Positions 31,103 to 39,416 of a stretch of 64,000 bases of DNA are shown piece by piece. A model generated the notes under the pieces. That model ran no database searches. It was given only the letters and a program-made list of their open reading frames with translations, and was not told where the DNA came from. The stretch is from Rhodoferax sp. GTDB lineage: Bacteria; Pseudomonadota; Gammaproteobacteria; Burkholderiales; Burkholderiaceae_C. The stretch lies in NCBI GenBank assembly GCA_013791765.1, contig VMTC01000107.1:1-64000 (forward strand). The letters run 5' to 3'. Made by a program: the position numbers and the translations under genes. Every line of letters begins with the position of its first letter. Positions within the stretch are counted from its first letter, which is position 1.

Positions 31103-34100
31103 TCATGCCAGGTGTTTGCCCACAATGCCGGCCAGCTCAAACATCGTCACCTGCGGCTTGCCGAATACGGCCAGCAGTTTGACGTCGGCATTGATGTTGC
31201 GTTTATTGGCGCCGTCCTGCAGATTGTTGGCCTTGATGTAGTCCCACAGCTTCTTGATGACCTGGGGGCGTGCCACCGGCTCCGCGCCAATCACGGCTGC
31301 CAACGCCTCGCTGGGCTGCAGACCGGCGGCCGGGTTGGCCGCTTTTTTGACCGCTGCCTTGCGCGGTGCTTTGGCAGCGGCCTTGGCGGGGGCTTTGGCG
31401 GGGGCTTTGGGATTCGCCACTTTCTTAACGGCTTTTAGGGCTCTAGCCCCCGTATTTGCTGCGCGAGCAGCTCCTGTTTTTGAAGCAACCGCCGATTGAG
31501 TCAAGGGCGTGGCGGCGGTCTTGCGCGGCGGAAATTTGCTCGGTGCGAACTCAAAGTTGACCTTGCCGGCCTCGGCGTCCCAGGCCAGCATGGCTTTGAA
31601 GCCGCGCCGGGTGCGCATCGAGACAAACTTGTCGAGCAGATCGGTCTTGCCAGTGGCGAGCAGCTTGCGCATTTGTTCGCGCTCGACCGGCTGCTGCAGG
31701 ATGACCTGTCCGGTCTTGAAGTCGCAGCTGGGCGTGGCCTGCGCGTCGGTGGGCACGGACTTTTCGCAAACGTAGTTTTTGCCGTGCTCGAACACGGCGC
31801 TACCGCACTTGGGGCAGGCGCCGAGCGATTCCTGGCCTTTGAAGTCGATCAGCTCGCCGCTTTCCTCGCCCTTCTTGTCGTCGCCAAAGTCGAATTCGAG
31901 CTTGTAGTTCTTGCTCTCTTCGTCGAACTTGATCACCATCTCGGCCGTGAAGGGCCAGCCCGCCTTGGAGCGGAAACCCTCTAACGGGCCGATTTTCTTG
32001 TCGCGCAGGAACTGCTCCACTTCGGCCACTTCAAAGGTGCGCCCGGCCGGGGTCTTGCCAAAGGAGAAGCCACAACCGTCATCGGTGCCGGACACGCCGG
32101 TGCAGGTGTAGCGGCGGTAGTTTTCCTTGATGATGCCGCCGCAGTTCGGGCACGGTGCGCTCAAAGTCGCGTAGTTGCCGGGAATGGTGTCGCGGTCGTA
32201 TTCCTTGGCTTTTTTCACCATGCGTTCGGTCATGGCAGCAATCTCGGCCATGAAGTCGGCGCGACTGAGCTGGCCGTGTTCCATCAACGCAAGTTTGTAT
32301 TCCCACTCCCCGGTCAATTCAGCCTTGGACAACTCGTTCACACCCAGGCCGCGCAAGAGCGTCATGAGCTGGAAGGCCGAGGCTGTGGGAATCAGCTCAC
32401 GGCCTTCGCGCAGCATGTATTTCTGGGTGATCAGGCCTTCGATGATGCTGGCGCGGGTGGCCGGTGTGCCCAGGCCTTTTTCCTGCATCGCGGCGCGCAG
32501 TTCATCGTCTTCAATGGTTTTGCCCGCGCCTTCCATCGCGCCCAGGAGCGTGGCCTCGGTGTAGCGCGCGGGCGGGCGGGTTTTCAGGCCCCGGGCCTCG
32601 ACGGTTTCGGTATTGACGAGTTCGCCGGGCTTGACCGGCACCAGGCTCTGACCCTTGTCGCCCTCCTTGCCGCCTTCGACCTCGTCGGCGGCTTCCTTGC
32701 CGTAAATGGCGAGCCAACCCGGCTTGACCAGCACCTTGCCTTCGGTCTTGAAGTTATGCCCGGCTGCTACGGAAATTCTTGTGGTGACCTGGTACTCGGC
32801 GTTGGGGAAGAACACCGCCATGAAGCGGCGCACCACCAGGTCATAAATCTTCTGCTCTGCCTCCGACAGGCCGTTGGGTGCCTGCAAGGTCGGGATGATG
32901 GCAAAGTGGTCGCTCACCTTGCTGTTGTCGAAGATGCGTTTGCTGGGGCGAATGTAGTTGTTGTTGAGTGCGGTCAAGGCGTGCGGCGCCAGGTGGCGCA
33001 TGGCGCTGCTGGACAGCATCTCGAAGGTTTGCTTGACCACCGGCAGGTAGTCCTCGGGCAACGCGCGCGAGTCGGTACGCGGGTAGGTCAGTGCCTTGTG
33101 GCGCTCGTACAGGCTTTGCGCAATCGACAGCGTGGCCTTGGCGGAAAAGCCGAATTTGCCGTTGGCTTCGCGCTGCAAAGAAGTCAGGTCAAACAGCAAG
33201 GGCGAGGCCTGGGTGGTCGGCCGGCTTTCCTCAGAAACCGTGGCGCTTTGGCCACGCACGGCGTCGGCAATCGCCTGGGCCGCGCGCTGACTCCACACGC
33301 GGTCGGCCTTGAGTTCGGGATCAAGCTCGTCGAGGTTGCCGGCAGCGGCATTGGCGGCGGCTTTTTTCCACTGCGGGTCAAACCATTTGGCCGGGTAGTC
33401 ACCCGCCTGCGCGGCAAAGATGGCGTGCACTTCCCAGTAGTCGCGCGACACGAAGGCGCGGATTTTTTCTTCACGCTCCACCACCACGCTCAGCGTCGGA
33501 GTTTGCACCCGGCCCACGGTGGTCAAGAAGAAGCCGCCGTCGCGCGAGTTGAACGCCGTCATGGCGCGCGTGCCGTTGATGCCGACCAGCCAGTCGGCCT
33601 CGGATCGGCAGCGCGCCGCGTCGGCCAGCGGCAACATTTGCGCGTTGGTGCGCAGCGCGTTGAAGCCGTCACGGATCGCTTGCGGCGTCATCGACTGCAG
33701 CCACAAGCGGCGCACCGGCTTGCCCAGCGGTTTGGCCCCGCCCGCGTACTGCTCGATCAGCCTGAAGATCAGCTCACCCTCGCGCCCGGCATCGCAGGCG
33801 TTGATGAGCTGGTCCACGTCCTTGCGCTTGGCCAGCTTGACCACCGCGTTCAGGCGCGTCCTGGTCTTGTCCACCGGCTTGAGCTCAAAGTGCGGCGGAA
33901 TCACGGGCAAGTGGGCAAAGCTCCACTTGCCACGCTTGACGTCAAATTCTTCCGGCGCCTGGATCTCGAGCAAGTGGCCCACGGCGCTGGTCACGACGTA
34001 GCTGTCGCTCTCAAAATGCTCCTCATGTTTTTCAAACTTGCCCGCCACCGGCGTGAGGGCACGCACGAGGTCTTGGGCGACGGACGGTTTTTCGGCAATG

Positions 34101-34114
34101 ATCAATGTTTTCAT
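31103..34114 (-). CDS. topB: DNA topoisomerase III with C-terminal SWIB domain
   Basis: This type IA topoisomerase of about 1,003 residues has an N-terminal Toprim domain (IAEKPSVAQDL at residue 5 and CDAGREGELIFRLIE near 100) and the active-site tyrosine of ALTYPRTDS near residue 325. Zinc ribbons follow (CPNCGG near 610, CPKCGSAVFEH near 740). An Ala/Lys/Pro-rich linker leads to a SWIB fold (VIKKLWDYIKANNLQDG to the end). The linker contains a dispersed repeat (31430-31488). Start at MKTLIIAEKPSV, 34114. It relaxes and decatenates DNA; the SWIB tail may contact DNA or partner proteins. Confidence 0.95.
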   Translation of the reverse strand: MKTLIIAEKPSVAQDLVRALTPVAGKFEKHEEHFESDSYVVTSAVGHLLEIQAPEEFDVKRGKWSFAHLPVIPPHFELKPVDKTRTRLNAVVKLAKRKDVDQLINACDAGREGELIFRLIEQYAGGAKPLGKPVRRLWLQSMTPQAIRDGFNALRTNAQMLPLADAARCRSEADWLVGINGTRAMTAFNSRDGGFFLTTVGRVQTPTLSVVVEREEKIRAFVSRDYWEVHAIFAAQAGDYPAKWFDPQWKKAAANAAAGNLDELDPELKADRVWSQRAAQAIADAVRGQSATVSEESRPTTQASPLLFDLTSLQREANGKFGFSAKATLSIAQSLYERHKALTYPRTDSRALPEDYLPVVKQTFEMLSSSAMRHLAPHALTALNNNYIRPSKRIFDNSKVSDHFAIIPTLQAPNGLSEAEQKIYDLVVRRFMAVFFPNAEYQVTTRISVAAGHNFKTEGKVLVKPGWLAIYGKEAADEVEGGKEGDKGQSLVPVKPGELVNTETVEARGLKTRPPARYTEATLLGAMEGAGKTIEDDELRAAMQEKGLGTPATRASIIEGLITQKYMLREGRELIPTASAFQLMTLLRGLGVNELSKAELTGEWEYKLALMEHGQLSRADFMAEIAAMTERMVKKAKEYDRDTIPGNYATLSAPCPNCGGIIKENYRRYTCTGVSGTDDGCGFSFGKTPAGRTFEVAEVEQFLRDKKIGPLEGFRSKAGWPFTAEMVIKFDEESKNYKLEFDFGDDKKGEESGELIDFKGQESLGACPKCGSAVFEHGKNYVCEKSVPTDAQATPSCDFKTGQVILQQPVEREQMRKLLATGKTDLLDKFVSMRTRRGFKAMLAWDAEAGKVNFEFAPSKFPPRKTAATPLTQSAVASKTGAARAANTGARALKAVKKVANPKAPAKAPAKAAAKAPRKAAVKKAANPAAGLQPSEALAAVIGAEPVARPQVIKKLWDYIKANNLQDGANKRNINADVKLLAVFGKPQVTMFELAGIVGKHLA
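31430..31488 (-). repeat. Dispersed GGGCTAGAGGC-type repeat, copy 3 (inside topB)
   Basis: On the minus strand: AACAGGAGCTGCTCGCGCAG, then GGGGGCTAGAGCCC. It lies in frame in the low-complexity linker between the topoisomerase and SWIB parts. Confidence 0.6.
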
Positions 34115-34226
34115 CTGACTACAATCCATTTTCTCGCGGGCGCCCGGGCGCTCGCACCTGCACGTGGGCACGCACACGCGCACCCATACGAGTTCACGAT
34201 ACCAAATTTTTCAGGCCGACCCCCAA

Positions 34227-34709
34227 GTGAGCAAGAAATTCGCCCCGACCAGCCAGCGCCGCATTCAAACCCGAAACTCCGCCGTGCATGGCAAGGGCGT
34301 GTTCGCCGTGCAGGACATCGCCGAGGGCGAAACCCTGATCGAGTACGTGGGTGAGGTCATCAGCTGGCCCGAGGCGCAGGCGCGCCATCCGCACGACCCG
34401 CGCAATCCGAACCATACTTTTTATTTTCACATCGATGAAAACCGCGTGATTGACGCGCTGTTTGGGGGCAATTCCTCGCGCTGGATCAACCATGCGTGCG
34501 ACCCGAACTGCGAGGCCGACGAGCAAGACGGGCGCATCTTCATCAAGGCGCTGCGCAACATCGCGGCGGGCGAAGAGCTCAACTACGACTACGGCCTGAT
34601 GATTGACGAGCGTTACACCCCCAAGCTCAAGGCCGAGTATCCGTGCTGGTGCGGCTCAGAGAAGTGCCGCGGCACGCTGCTGGCACCCAAGCGCGCGCGC
34701 CGCAAGTAG
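34227..34709 (+). CDS. SET domain protein-lysine methyltransferase
   Basis: This 160-residue single-domain SET protein starts at GTG 34227 (VSKKFAPTSQRRIQTRNSA), with the catalytic signatures HGKGVFAVQDI, WINHACDPNCEADE near residue 90 and ELNYDYG near residue 123. A post-SET zinc-type CWCGSEKCRGT follows. It uses S-adenosylmethionine to methylate lysines; bacterial substrates are largely unknown. An upstream GTG at 34164 only adds low-complexity codons. It is divergent from topB and 4 bp upstream of birA. Confidence 0.9.
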   Translation: MSKKFAPTSQRRIQTRNSAVHGKGVFAVQDIAEGETLIEYVGEVISWPEAQARHPHDPRNPNHTFYFHIDENRVIDALFGGNSSRWINHACDPNCEADEQDGRIFIKALRNIAAGEELNYDYGLMIDERYTPKLKAEYPCWCGSEKCRGTLLAPKRARRK

Positions 34710-34713
34710 CGCC

Positions 34714-35520
34714 ATGGACCCTCACGCGCTCCAGGCCATCCGGCAAGCCGTGCTACCCGAACTGCCCGGCTTTGAGCTTGAATGGCTGCCCCAGATTGAC
34801 TCCACCAACAGCGAGCTGATGCGCCGCGCCCGCGCTGGGCGCCTGGAGCCGGTGCTGCTGGTAGCGGCTGAGCAGAGCGCCGGGCGCGGGCGTCTGGGGC
34901 GCCAATGGTTCAGTGGCGCCGACACCGATGCCAGCCGGGGCAGCGATGGCGCTCTGACTTTTTCGCTAGGTCTGCCCTTGGCGCCACGCGACTGGTCGGG
35001 CCTGTCGCTGGCGGTCGGGGTCAGCGTGGTCGAAAGCCTGCATCCCGATCTGCGCCTGAAGTGGCCCAACGACGTGTGGCTGCGCGACCGCAAGCTCGCG
35101 GGCATTCTGATTGAAACCGCCAATCTGGCGGACATCACCGCCACGCGCTATGCCGTGGTCGGCGTCGGCATCAACCTCAAGGCGCCCGCAGCGACCGGCC
35201 TGCGTACGCCACCGGCCTGGCTGGGCGAGGTCTTGCCCGGCACCGACGCTGCCAAGGCCTTGCTGCGCCTGGCCGCGCCGCTGGTGCAGGCCCTGAAGAT
35301 GTTTGAGCAGCACGGATTTGCGCCGTTCCAGGGCCGCTTCAACCGCCTGGATGCCTTGGGCGGCCTGGCTGTGTGCTTGAGCGACGGCACCGAGGGTCAG
35401 GCGCAGGGCGTGGACAGCACCGGCGCTTTGCTGGTGCATACTGCGCACGGCCTGAAGAAAATCACCAGTTCCGAGGTGAGTCTGAGGCCCCTTGACCCGC
35501 CGCCCTACGAAAATCTTTAG
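34714..35520 (+). CDS. birA: Biotin-[acetyl-CoA-carboxylase] ligase
   Basis: This 268-residue ligase shows the biotin-protein ligase motifs QIDSTNSELM near residue 26, the ATP/biotin loop AEQSAGRGRLGRQW near residue 52, KWPNDVWLRDRKLAGILIE near residue 112 and VVGVGINL near residue 148. There is no N-terminal winged helix, so it is a class I (non-repressor) ligase. It would biotinylate the carboxylase subunit encoded at 40.4-42.5 kb and AccB. ATG at 34714 lies four bases after the SET gene stop, so the two are co-transcribed. Confidence 0.92.
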   Translation: MDPHALQAIRQAVLPELPGFELEWLPQIDSTNSELMRRARAGRLEPVLLVAAEQSAGRGRLGRQWFSGADTDASRGSDGALTFSLGLPLAPRDWSGLSLAVGVSVVESLHPDLRLKWPNDVWLRDRKLAGILIETANLADITATRYAVVGVGINLKAPAATGLRTPPAWLGEVLPGTDAAKALLRLAAPLVQALKMFEQHGFAPFQGRFNRLDALGGLAVCLSDGTEGQAQGVDSTGALLVHTAHGLKKITSSEVSLRPLDPPPYENL

Positions 35521-35559
35521 CCCACCGGGCGACCCCCGCTTGCCTTCACTCGACCGACC

Positions 35560-36228
35560 ATGTTGCGTTTCATTGTCCTGACCCTGCTGCTGCTCAATGG
35601 CCTTTACTTCGCCTGGTCACAGGGGCTGCTGCTGCCTTATGGTTTTGCGCCCACCCGGCAGACCGAACCCCAACGTCTGGGCCAGCAGATCAAGCCTGAG
35701 GCTTTGCAACTGCTGAGCACGAAAGAGCAGCCAGTCGCGGCGCCACTGTTAGAGGCGCCTGCAGCACCGGTCGAGCGCGCCTGCTGGAAGGCCGGTGTGT
35801 TTGACGAGGCCCAAGCCACGCGCTTGCGCGAGGCGCTGGTGGCAGCTGCTGTGCCCGCCGACGCCTGGTCTTTGGATCCGGTGGTGGAGCCCGGGCGCTG
35901 GATTGTCTACATGGGCAAGTTTGCCAATGCCGAGGCGCTGGCAAAAAAGAGCAGCGAGCTCGCCGCCTTAAAGCTTAAGTTTGAACCTTCGAGCGACCCG
36001 GCCTTGCGCCCGGGATTGTCGCTGGGTGCTTATGAAACGCCGGCTGCGGCGAATGCAGCACTGGCAGCGCTGGCCCAGCGCGGCGTGCGCACGGCGCGGG
36101 TGTTGCCAGAGCGCGCCGAGGTGCGCGGGCTGCAGCTAAGGCTACCGGCCGCCGATGAGGCACTGCGCGCCAAGGTAGAGGCCTTGCAGCCGCTGCTGGC
36201 CGACAAGGCCTTGACACCCTGCCCCTAA
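35560..36228 (+). CDS. SPOR-domain cell-envelope protein
   Basis: This 222-residue protein has an N-terminal membrane anchor (FIVLTLLLLNGLYFAWSQG, residues 4-22), a flexible Pro/Ala segment and a C-terminal SPOR-like region (WIVYMGKFANAEALAKKSSE near residue 115, then LSLGAYETPAAANAALAAL). SPOR domains bind denuded peptidoglycan at division sites. It follows birA by 39 bp and is probably in the same transcript. It converges on the histidine kinase gene 15 bp away. Confidence 0.8.
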   Translation: MLRFIVLTLLLLNGLYFAWSQGLLLPYGFAPTRQTEPQRLGQQIKPEALQLLSTKEQPVAAPLLEAPAAPVERACWKAGVFDEAQATRLREALVAAAVPADAWSLDPVVEPGRWIVYMGKFANAEALAKKSSELAALKLKFEPSSDPALRPGLSLGAYETPAAANAALAALAQRGVRTARVLPERAEVRGLQLRLPAADEALRAKVEALQPLLADKALTPCP

Positions 36229-36243
36229 GCACTGGCCCAGGCC

Positions 36244-37701
36244 TCAGGTGGTCGGCTGCGCCTCAAAGCTGCTGGCCAAAAAACGCACGCTGAAACGGGC
36301 ACCAGGGGGCAAATGCCCCGGGTGGGCGTCTTCCAGACTCACCGTAGCGTTGTGCTGGTGCGCGATTTCCATCACGATCGGCAAGCCCAGGCCGGTGCCG
36401 TCGGCCTCGGTCCCCAGGGCGCGGTAAAAGGGTTGGAATACCAGCTCACGCTCAGCCTGCGGCACGCCGGGCCCGGAGTCCTCCACCTGCAACATCAGCG
36501 TCTTGCCAAAGGGGTCGGTCAGCACGCGCGCGGTGATAACGCCAGGGTTGCTTGAGCTCGATGGCGTGTAATTGAGCGCGTTGTCCACCAGGTTGCGAAT
36601 GAGCTCCTTGATCAGCGTCGGGTTGGCTGCCAACTGGCCTGCGGGTGCCCCCGGCTGGGCCCCTTCATAGCCCAGGTCAATCTGTTTTTCAATCGCCCGC
36701 GGCACGCAGTCGCGCACCACCGCCATGGTTAACTCGGCCAGATCGCAAATCTGGCGCGGCATCGCCTGGCCGCTGCTCTCGGCCCGTGCCAGCGCCAGCA
36801 ACTGGTTCACGCTGTGGGTTGCCCGAATACTGGCGCGGCCGATCTGGCGCAGCGACTGCTTCAGCTCTGCGGCGCTCGCGTCCTCGCGTTGCGCCAGTTC
36901 CGCCTGCATGCGCAGGCCCGCCAGCGGTGTCTTGAGCTGATGGGCTGCATCCGCCAGAAAACGCTTTTGGGTGGCAATTGAATCCTTCAGGCGTAACAGC
37001 AGGTCGTTGACCGAATGCACCAGCGGCGCCACCTCCAGCGGCACCGCCTGGGCCTCGATCGGGCTCAAGTCGTCGGGCTTGCGCGCGCGGATGCGCTCCT
37101 CCAACTGATGCAGCGGCTTGATGGCCTGCACCAACGCCACCCACACCAGCAGCACCGCCATGGGCAGGATGGCGAACTGCGGCAGCATCACACCCTTGAC
37201 GATTTCGGTTGCCAGCAAGGAACGCTTTTCCAGGGTTTCAGCCACCTGCACCAGCGCCGGTCTGGCGCCGGGTAATGGCAGTTTGACCCAGGTGTAGGCG
37301 ACCTTGACCTCGTCGCCGTGCACCACATCGTCCCGAATGCGAACCTCGCCGGGTTCAAGGACCTCTTCTTTGGGCGGCAGCGGCATCTCGTGCTCGCCAC
37401 TCAGGTACTCGCCCCGCGTGCCAAGCACCTGGTAGTAGATGGTGTCAGAGTCATTGGCACGCAGCAGTTCGCGCGCTGGCAGGGGCAATTGAAATTGAGC
37501 TCGTTGGTCGCTGACGGTGACCAGTTGCGCCAGCGCGCGCACGTTGTACTCCAGCGCCCGGTCAAAAGGCTTGCCCGCAATGTTTTGAGCGACCAGCCAA
37601 GTTAACACCAGGCTCACCGGCCACAGCAGCAGCAACGGCGTGAGCATCCAGTCCAGAATTTCCCCGAACAGGGAGCGCTGTTCGGGCTGCGGCGTCGTCA
37701 T
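36244..37701 (-). CDS. Sensor histidine kinase, TctE-like
   Basis: This 485-residue membrane kinase has a first membrane helix at about residues 18-38, a periplasmic 2CSK-type sensor part, a second helix near 177-194, a HAMP-like linker, HisKA with the phosphorylated His254 in AAHQLKTPLAGL, and an HATPase domain (NLVDNALNYTP, DSGPGVP, GTGLGLPI). It resembles TctE/QseC-family kinases. Its partner regulator is encoded 30 bp upstream. No tricarboxylate transporter gene is nearby, so the signal is unknown. Confidence 0.9.
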   Translation of the reverse strand: MTTPQPEQRSLFGEILDWMLTPLLLLWPVSLVLTWLVAQNIAGKPFDRALEYNVRALAQLVTVSDQRAQFQLPLPARELLRANDSDTIYYQVLGTRGEYLSGEHEMPLPPKEEVLEPGEVRIRDDVVHGDEVKVAYTWVKLPLPGARPALVQVAETLEKRSLLATEIVKGVMLPQFAILPMAVLLVWVALVQAIKPLHQLEERIRARKPDDLSPIEAQAVPLEVAPLVHSVNDLLLRLKDSIATQKRFLADAAHQLKTPLAGLRMQAELAQREDASAAELKQSLRQIGRASIRATHSVNQLLALARAESSGQAMPRQICDLAELTMAVVRDCVPRAIEKQIDLGYEGAQPGAPAGQLAANPTLIKELIRNLVDNALNYTPSSSSNPGVITARVLTDPFGKTLMLQVEDSGPGVPQAERELVFQPFYRALGTEADGTGLGLPIVMEIAHQHNATVSLEDAHPGHLPPGARFSVRFLASSFEAQPTT

Positions 37702-37731
37702 GGTGCTATGCGCCAGAGCGAGCTCATGGCC

Positions 37732-38406
37732 TCATTTGGCGATTTTTTCCAGGCAGTAGCCCAGGCCGCGCACGGTGGCAATGCGAATCGGGCCTTTTTC
37801 AATTTTTTTGCGCAATCGGTGAATGTAGACCTCGATGGCGTTGTTGCTCACTTCTTCGCCCCATTCGCACAGCCGCTCCACCAATTGGTCTTTGCTCACC
37901 AAACGACCGACGCGCTGCAGCATCACTTCGAGCAGCCCAAGCTCGCGCGCTGACAGCTCGACCATGACGCCGTCGATGGTGGCGACCCGGCCCGCCTGGT
38001 CATAGATCAAGGGACCGTGCTTGATGGTGCTGCTGGCCGAGCCCATGCCGCGACGGCTCAAAGCGCGCACCCGCGCTTCAAGTTCATGCAGGCTGAAGGG
38101 TTTGGCCATGTAGTCATCAGCCCCCAGGTCCAGCCCTTTGACACGCTCTTCAACGCCGTCGGCGGCCGTCAGGATCAGCACCGGCAGCGCCGAGCCGCGC
38201 GCGCGCAGCCGCTTCAACACCTCAAGCCCGTGCATTTTGGGCAGGCCCAGGTCCAGAATCAGCAGGTCGAATTCGGTGTTGGTCATCAGCGCGGCGTCGG
38301 CTTCCGTGCCGCTGGCGACGTGGTCGACCGCAGCGCCCGAGCTGCGCAGCGTGCGCAGCAAACCATCGGCCAGTACCTGATCATCTTCGGCAATCAGAAT
38401 TCGCAT
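37732..38406 (-). CDS. OmpR-family response regulator, TctD-like
   Basis: This 224-residue regulator has a receiver domain with acidic pocket EDD at residues 7-9, phospho-acceptor Asp52 in LILDLGLP and switch residue Lys in DDYMAKPF. A winged-helix output domain follows (ELSARELGLLEVMLQR, then NAIEVYIHRLRKKIE). It works with the kinase encoded downstream. Three direct repeats at 38440-38468, upstream of its start, fit OmpR-type binding and suggest autoregulation. Confidence 0.92.
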   Translation of the reverse strand: MRILIAEDDQVLADGLLRTLRSSGAAVDHVASGTEADAALMTNTEFDLLILDLGLPKMHGLEVLKRLRARGSALPVLILTAADGVEERVKGLDLGADDYMAKPFSLHELEARVRALSRRGMGSASSTIKHGPLIYDQAGRVATIDGVMVELSARELGLLEVMLQRVGRLVSKDQLVERLCEWGEEVSNNAIEVYIHRLRKKIEKGPIRIATVRGLGYCLEKIAK

Positions 38407-38439
38407 GAATGACTCCTTGTTGGGGTGAGGCCTGAGACC

Positions 38440-38468
38440 TTGTCAGGCGCTTGTCAGGCGCTTGTCAG
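38440..38468. promoter_or_regulatory. Three TTGTCAG direct repeats at 11-bp spacing
   Basis: TTGTCAG occurs at 38440, 38451 and 38462, exactly one helical turn apart (11 bp), within the leader of the response regulator gene. Tandem half-sites with this spacing are typical of OmpR/PhoB-family binding, so this is a likely autoregulatory site. Confidence 0.6.
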
Positions 38469-38516
38469 CTCATTCTAGGGCGACTCGCCTGCGTTCTGTC
38501 TGTGGTCGAGCCAGGC

Positions 38517-38609
38517 GGGTGCGATTCAAAGTGATGTGGCATCCTTGAAAAAATCAAGGCCTCACGGCAAACCCGGCGCAGCGCATCAAACCCGGCCCGG
38601 CGACTGGGC
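38517..38609 (-). mobile_element. End fragment of a TIR element, cut by the IS6-type insertion
   Basis: This begins with the 23-bp terminal repeat (GGGTGCGATTCA...TGATGTGG, 38517-38539). It continues for about 70 bp with close identity to the reverse complement of 50217-50307, including GAAATCAAGG-like and CCGGCGACTGGGC segments, and stops exactly where the IS6-type element starts. It is a third copy of the element at 49959-50307, with the remainder lost. Confidence 0.7.
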
Positions 38610-39414
38610 GGTTCTGTTGCGTTAAGCATAAACGACAACCCGGGCTATGCTCGATTTCCGCCACACTCTGATCAACAGCACCCTGCGCAAGGTTCTCAAG
38701 CGGCTGCACTACCCGCTTGAGGTGATGTTGACCTGCGTGCACTGGTATGTGGCTTACCCGCTGAGCTTGCGCCACATCGAGGAGATGATGCAGTAGCGCG
38801 GTGTTTTCGTGGATCACGTCACGGTGCAACGCTGGGCAATCAAAATTCTGCCAGTGATGGCTGCAGTCTTTCGCAAGCGCAAGCGTCCTGTGGGTACGAG
38901 CTGGCGCATGGATGAGACCTATATCAAAGTCGCTGGCCAGTGGAAGTATTTGTACCGCGCAGTGGACAAGGCCGGTGACACGGTGGACTTCCTGCTCACT
39001 GCCAAGCGTGACAAGGCAGCAGCACGGCGCTATCTGGAGCGTGCAATCAACCTGCACGGCTTGCCCGAGAAGATTGCTATCGACAAAAGCGGGGCCAACA
39101 CGGCGGCCATACGCAGCGTCAACGAAGACGCCTGCATAGACATCGAACTGCGCCAGTCAAAATACCTCAACAACATTGTTGAGCAAGACCACCGGGCGGT
39201 GAAGAGAGTCACCGATCCGATGCTTGGATTCAAGTCATTTTGGAGCGCCCAGAAATTGATCGCTGGAATCGAGACCATGCACATGATCAAGAAGGGGCAG
39301 CTGGACTGCCCGGGCGGATCAACCGCGTCAGCAGCCAACCAGTTCTACAGCCTTGCCGCTTGATAATCACCACAATCAAACAGTTCTTCTCGGCCAGACT
39401 GCACTAACGCAACC
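38610..39414 (+). mobile_element. IS6-family insertion sequence
   Basis: This is an 805-bp element, a normal size for IS6, bounded by short inverted ends that share GTTGCGTTA (GGTTCTGTTGCGTTA on the left, the reverse of TAACGCAACC on the right). It carries one transposase gene with a nonsense mutation. No direct target duplication is seen: the left flank is the TIR-element fragment and the right flank is the ghrA stop region. This suggests recombination or a flanking deletion after insertion. Confidence 0.75.
38647..39363 (+). pseudogene. IS6-family transposase with an in-frame stop
   Basis: The frame from ATG 38647 reads MLDFRHTLINSTLRKVLKRL, then SLRHIEEMMQ, and meets TAG at 38794-38796. 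The same frame then continues RGVFVDHVTVQRWAIKILP to 39363. The DDE core is visible: WRMDETYIKV, AIDKSGANTAA and the region around YLNNIVEQDHRAVKR. Apart from the single stop the transposase is full length (about 238 codons), so the damage is recent. A downstream 184-codon piece lacks the helix-turn-helix. Confidence 0.85.
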
Positions 39415-39416
39415 AT

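Noticed and set aside
32276..34354. A 692-codon plus-strand open frame opposite topB
   Set aside because: It mirrors the strongly coding topB strand and is rich in His, Gln and Arg, as expected for the shadow of a GC-rich gene.
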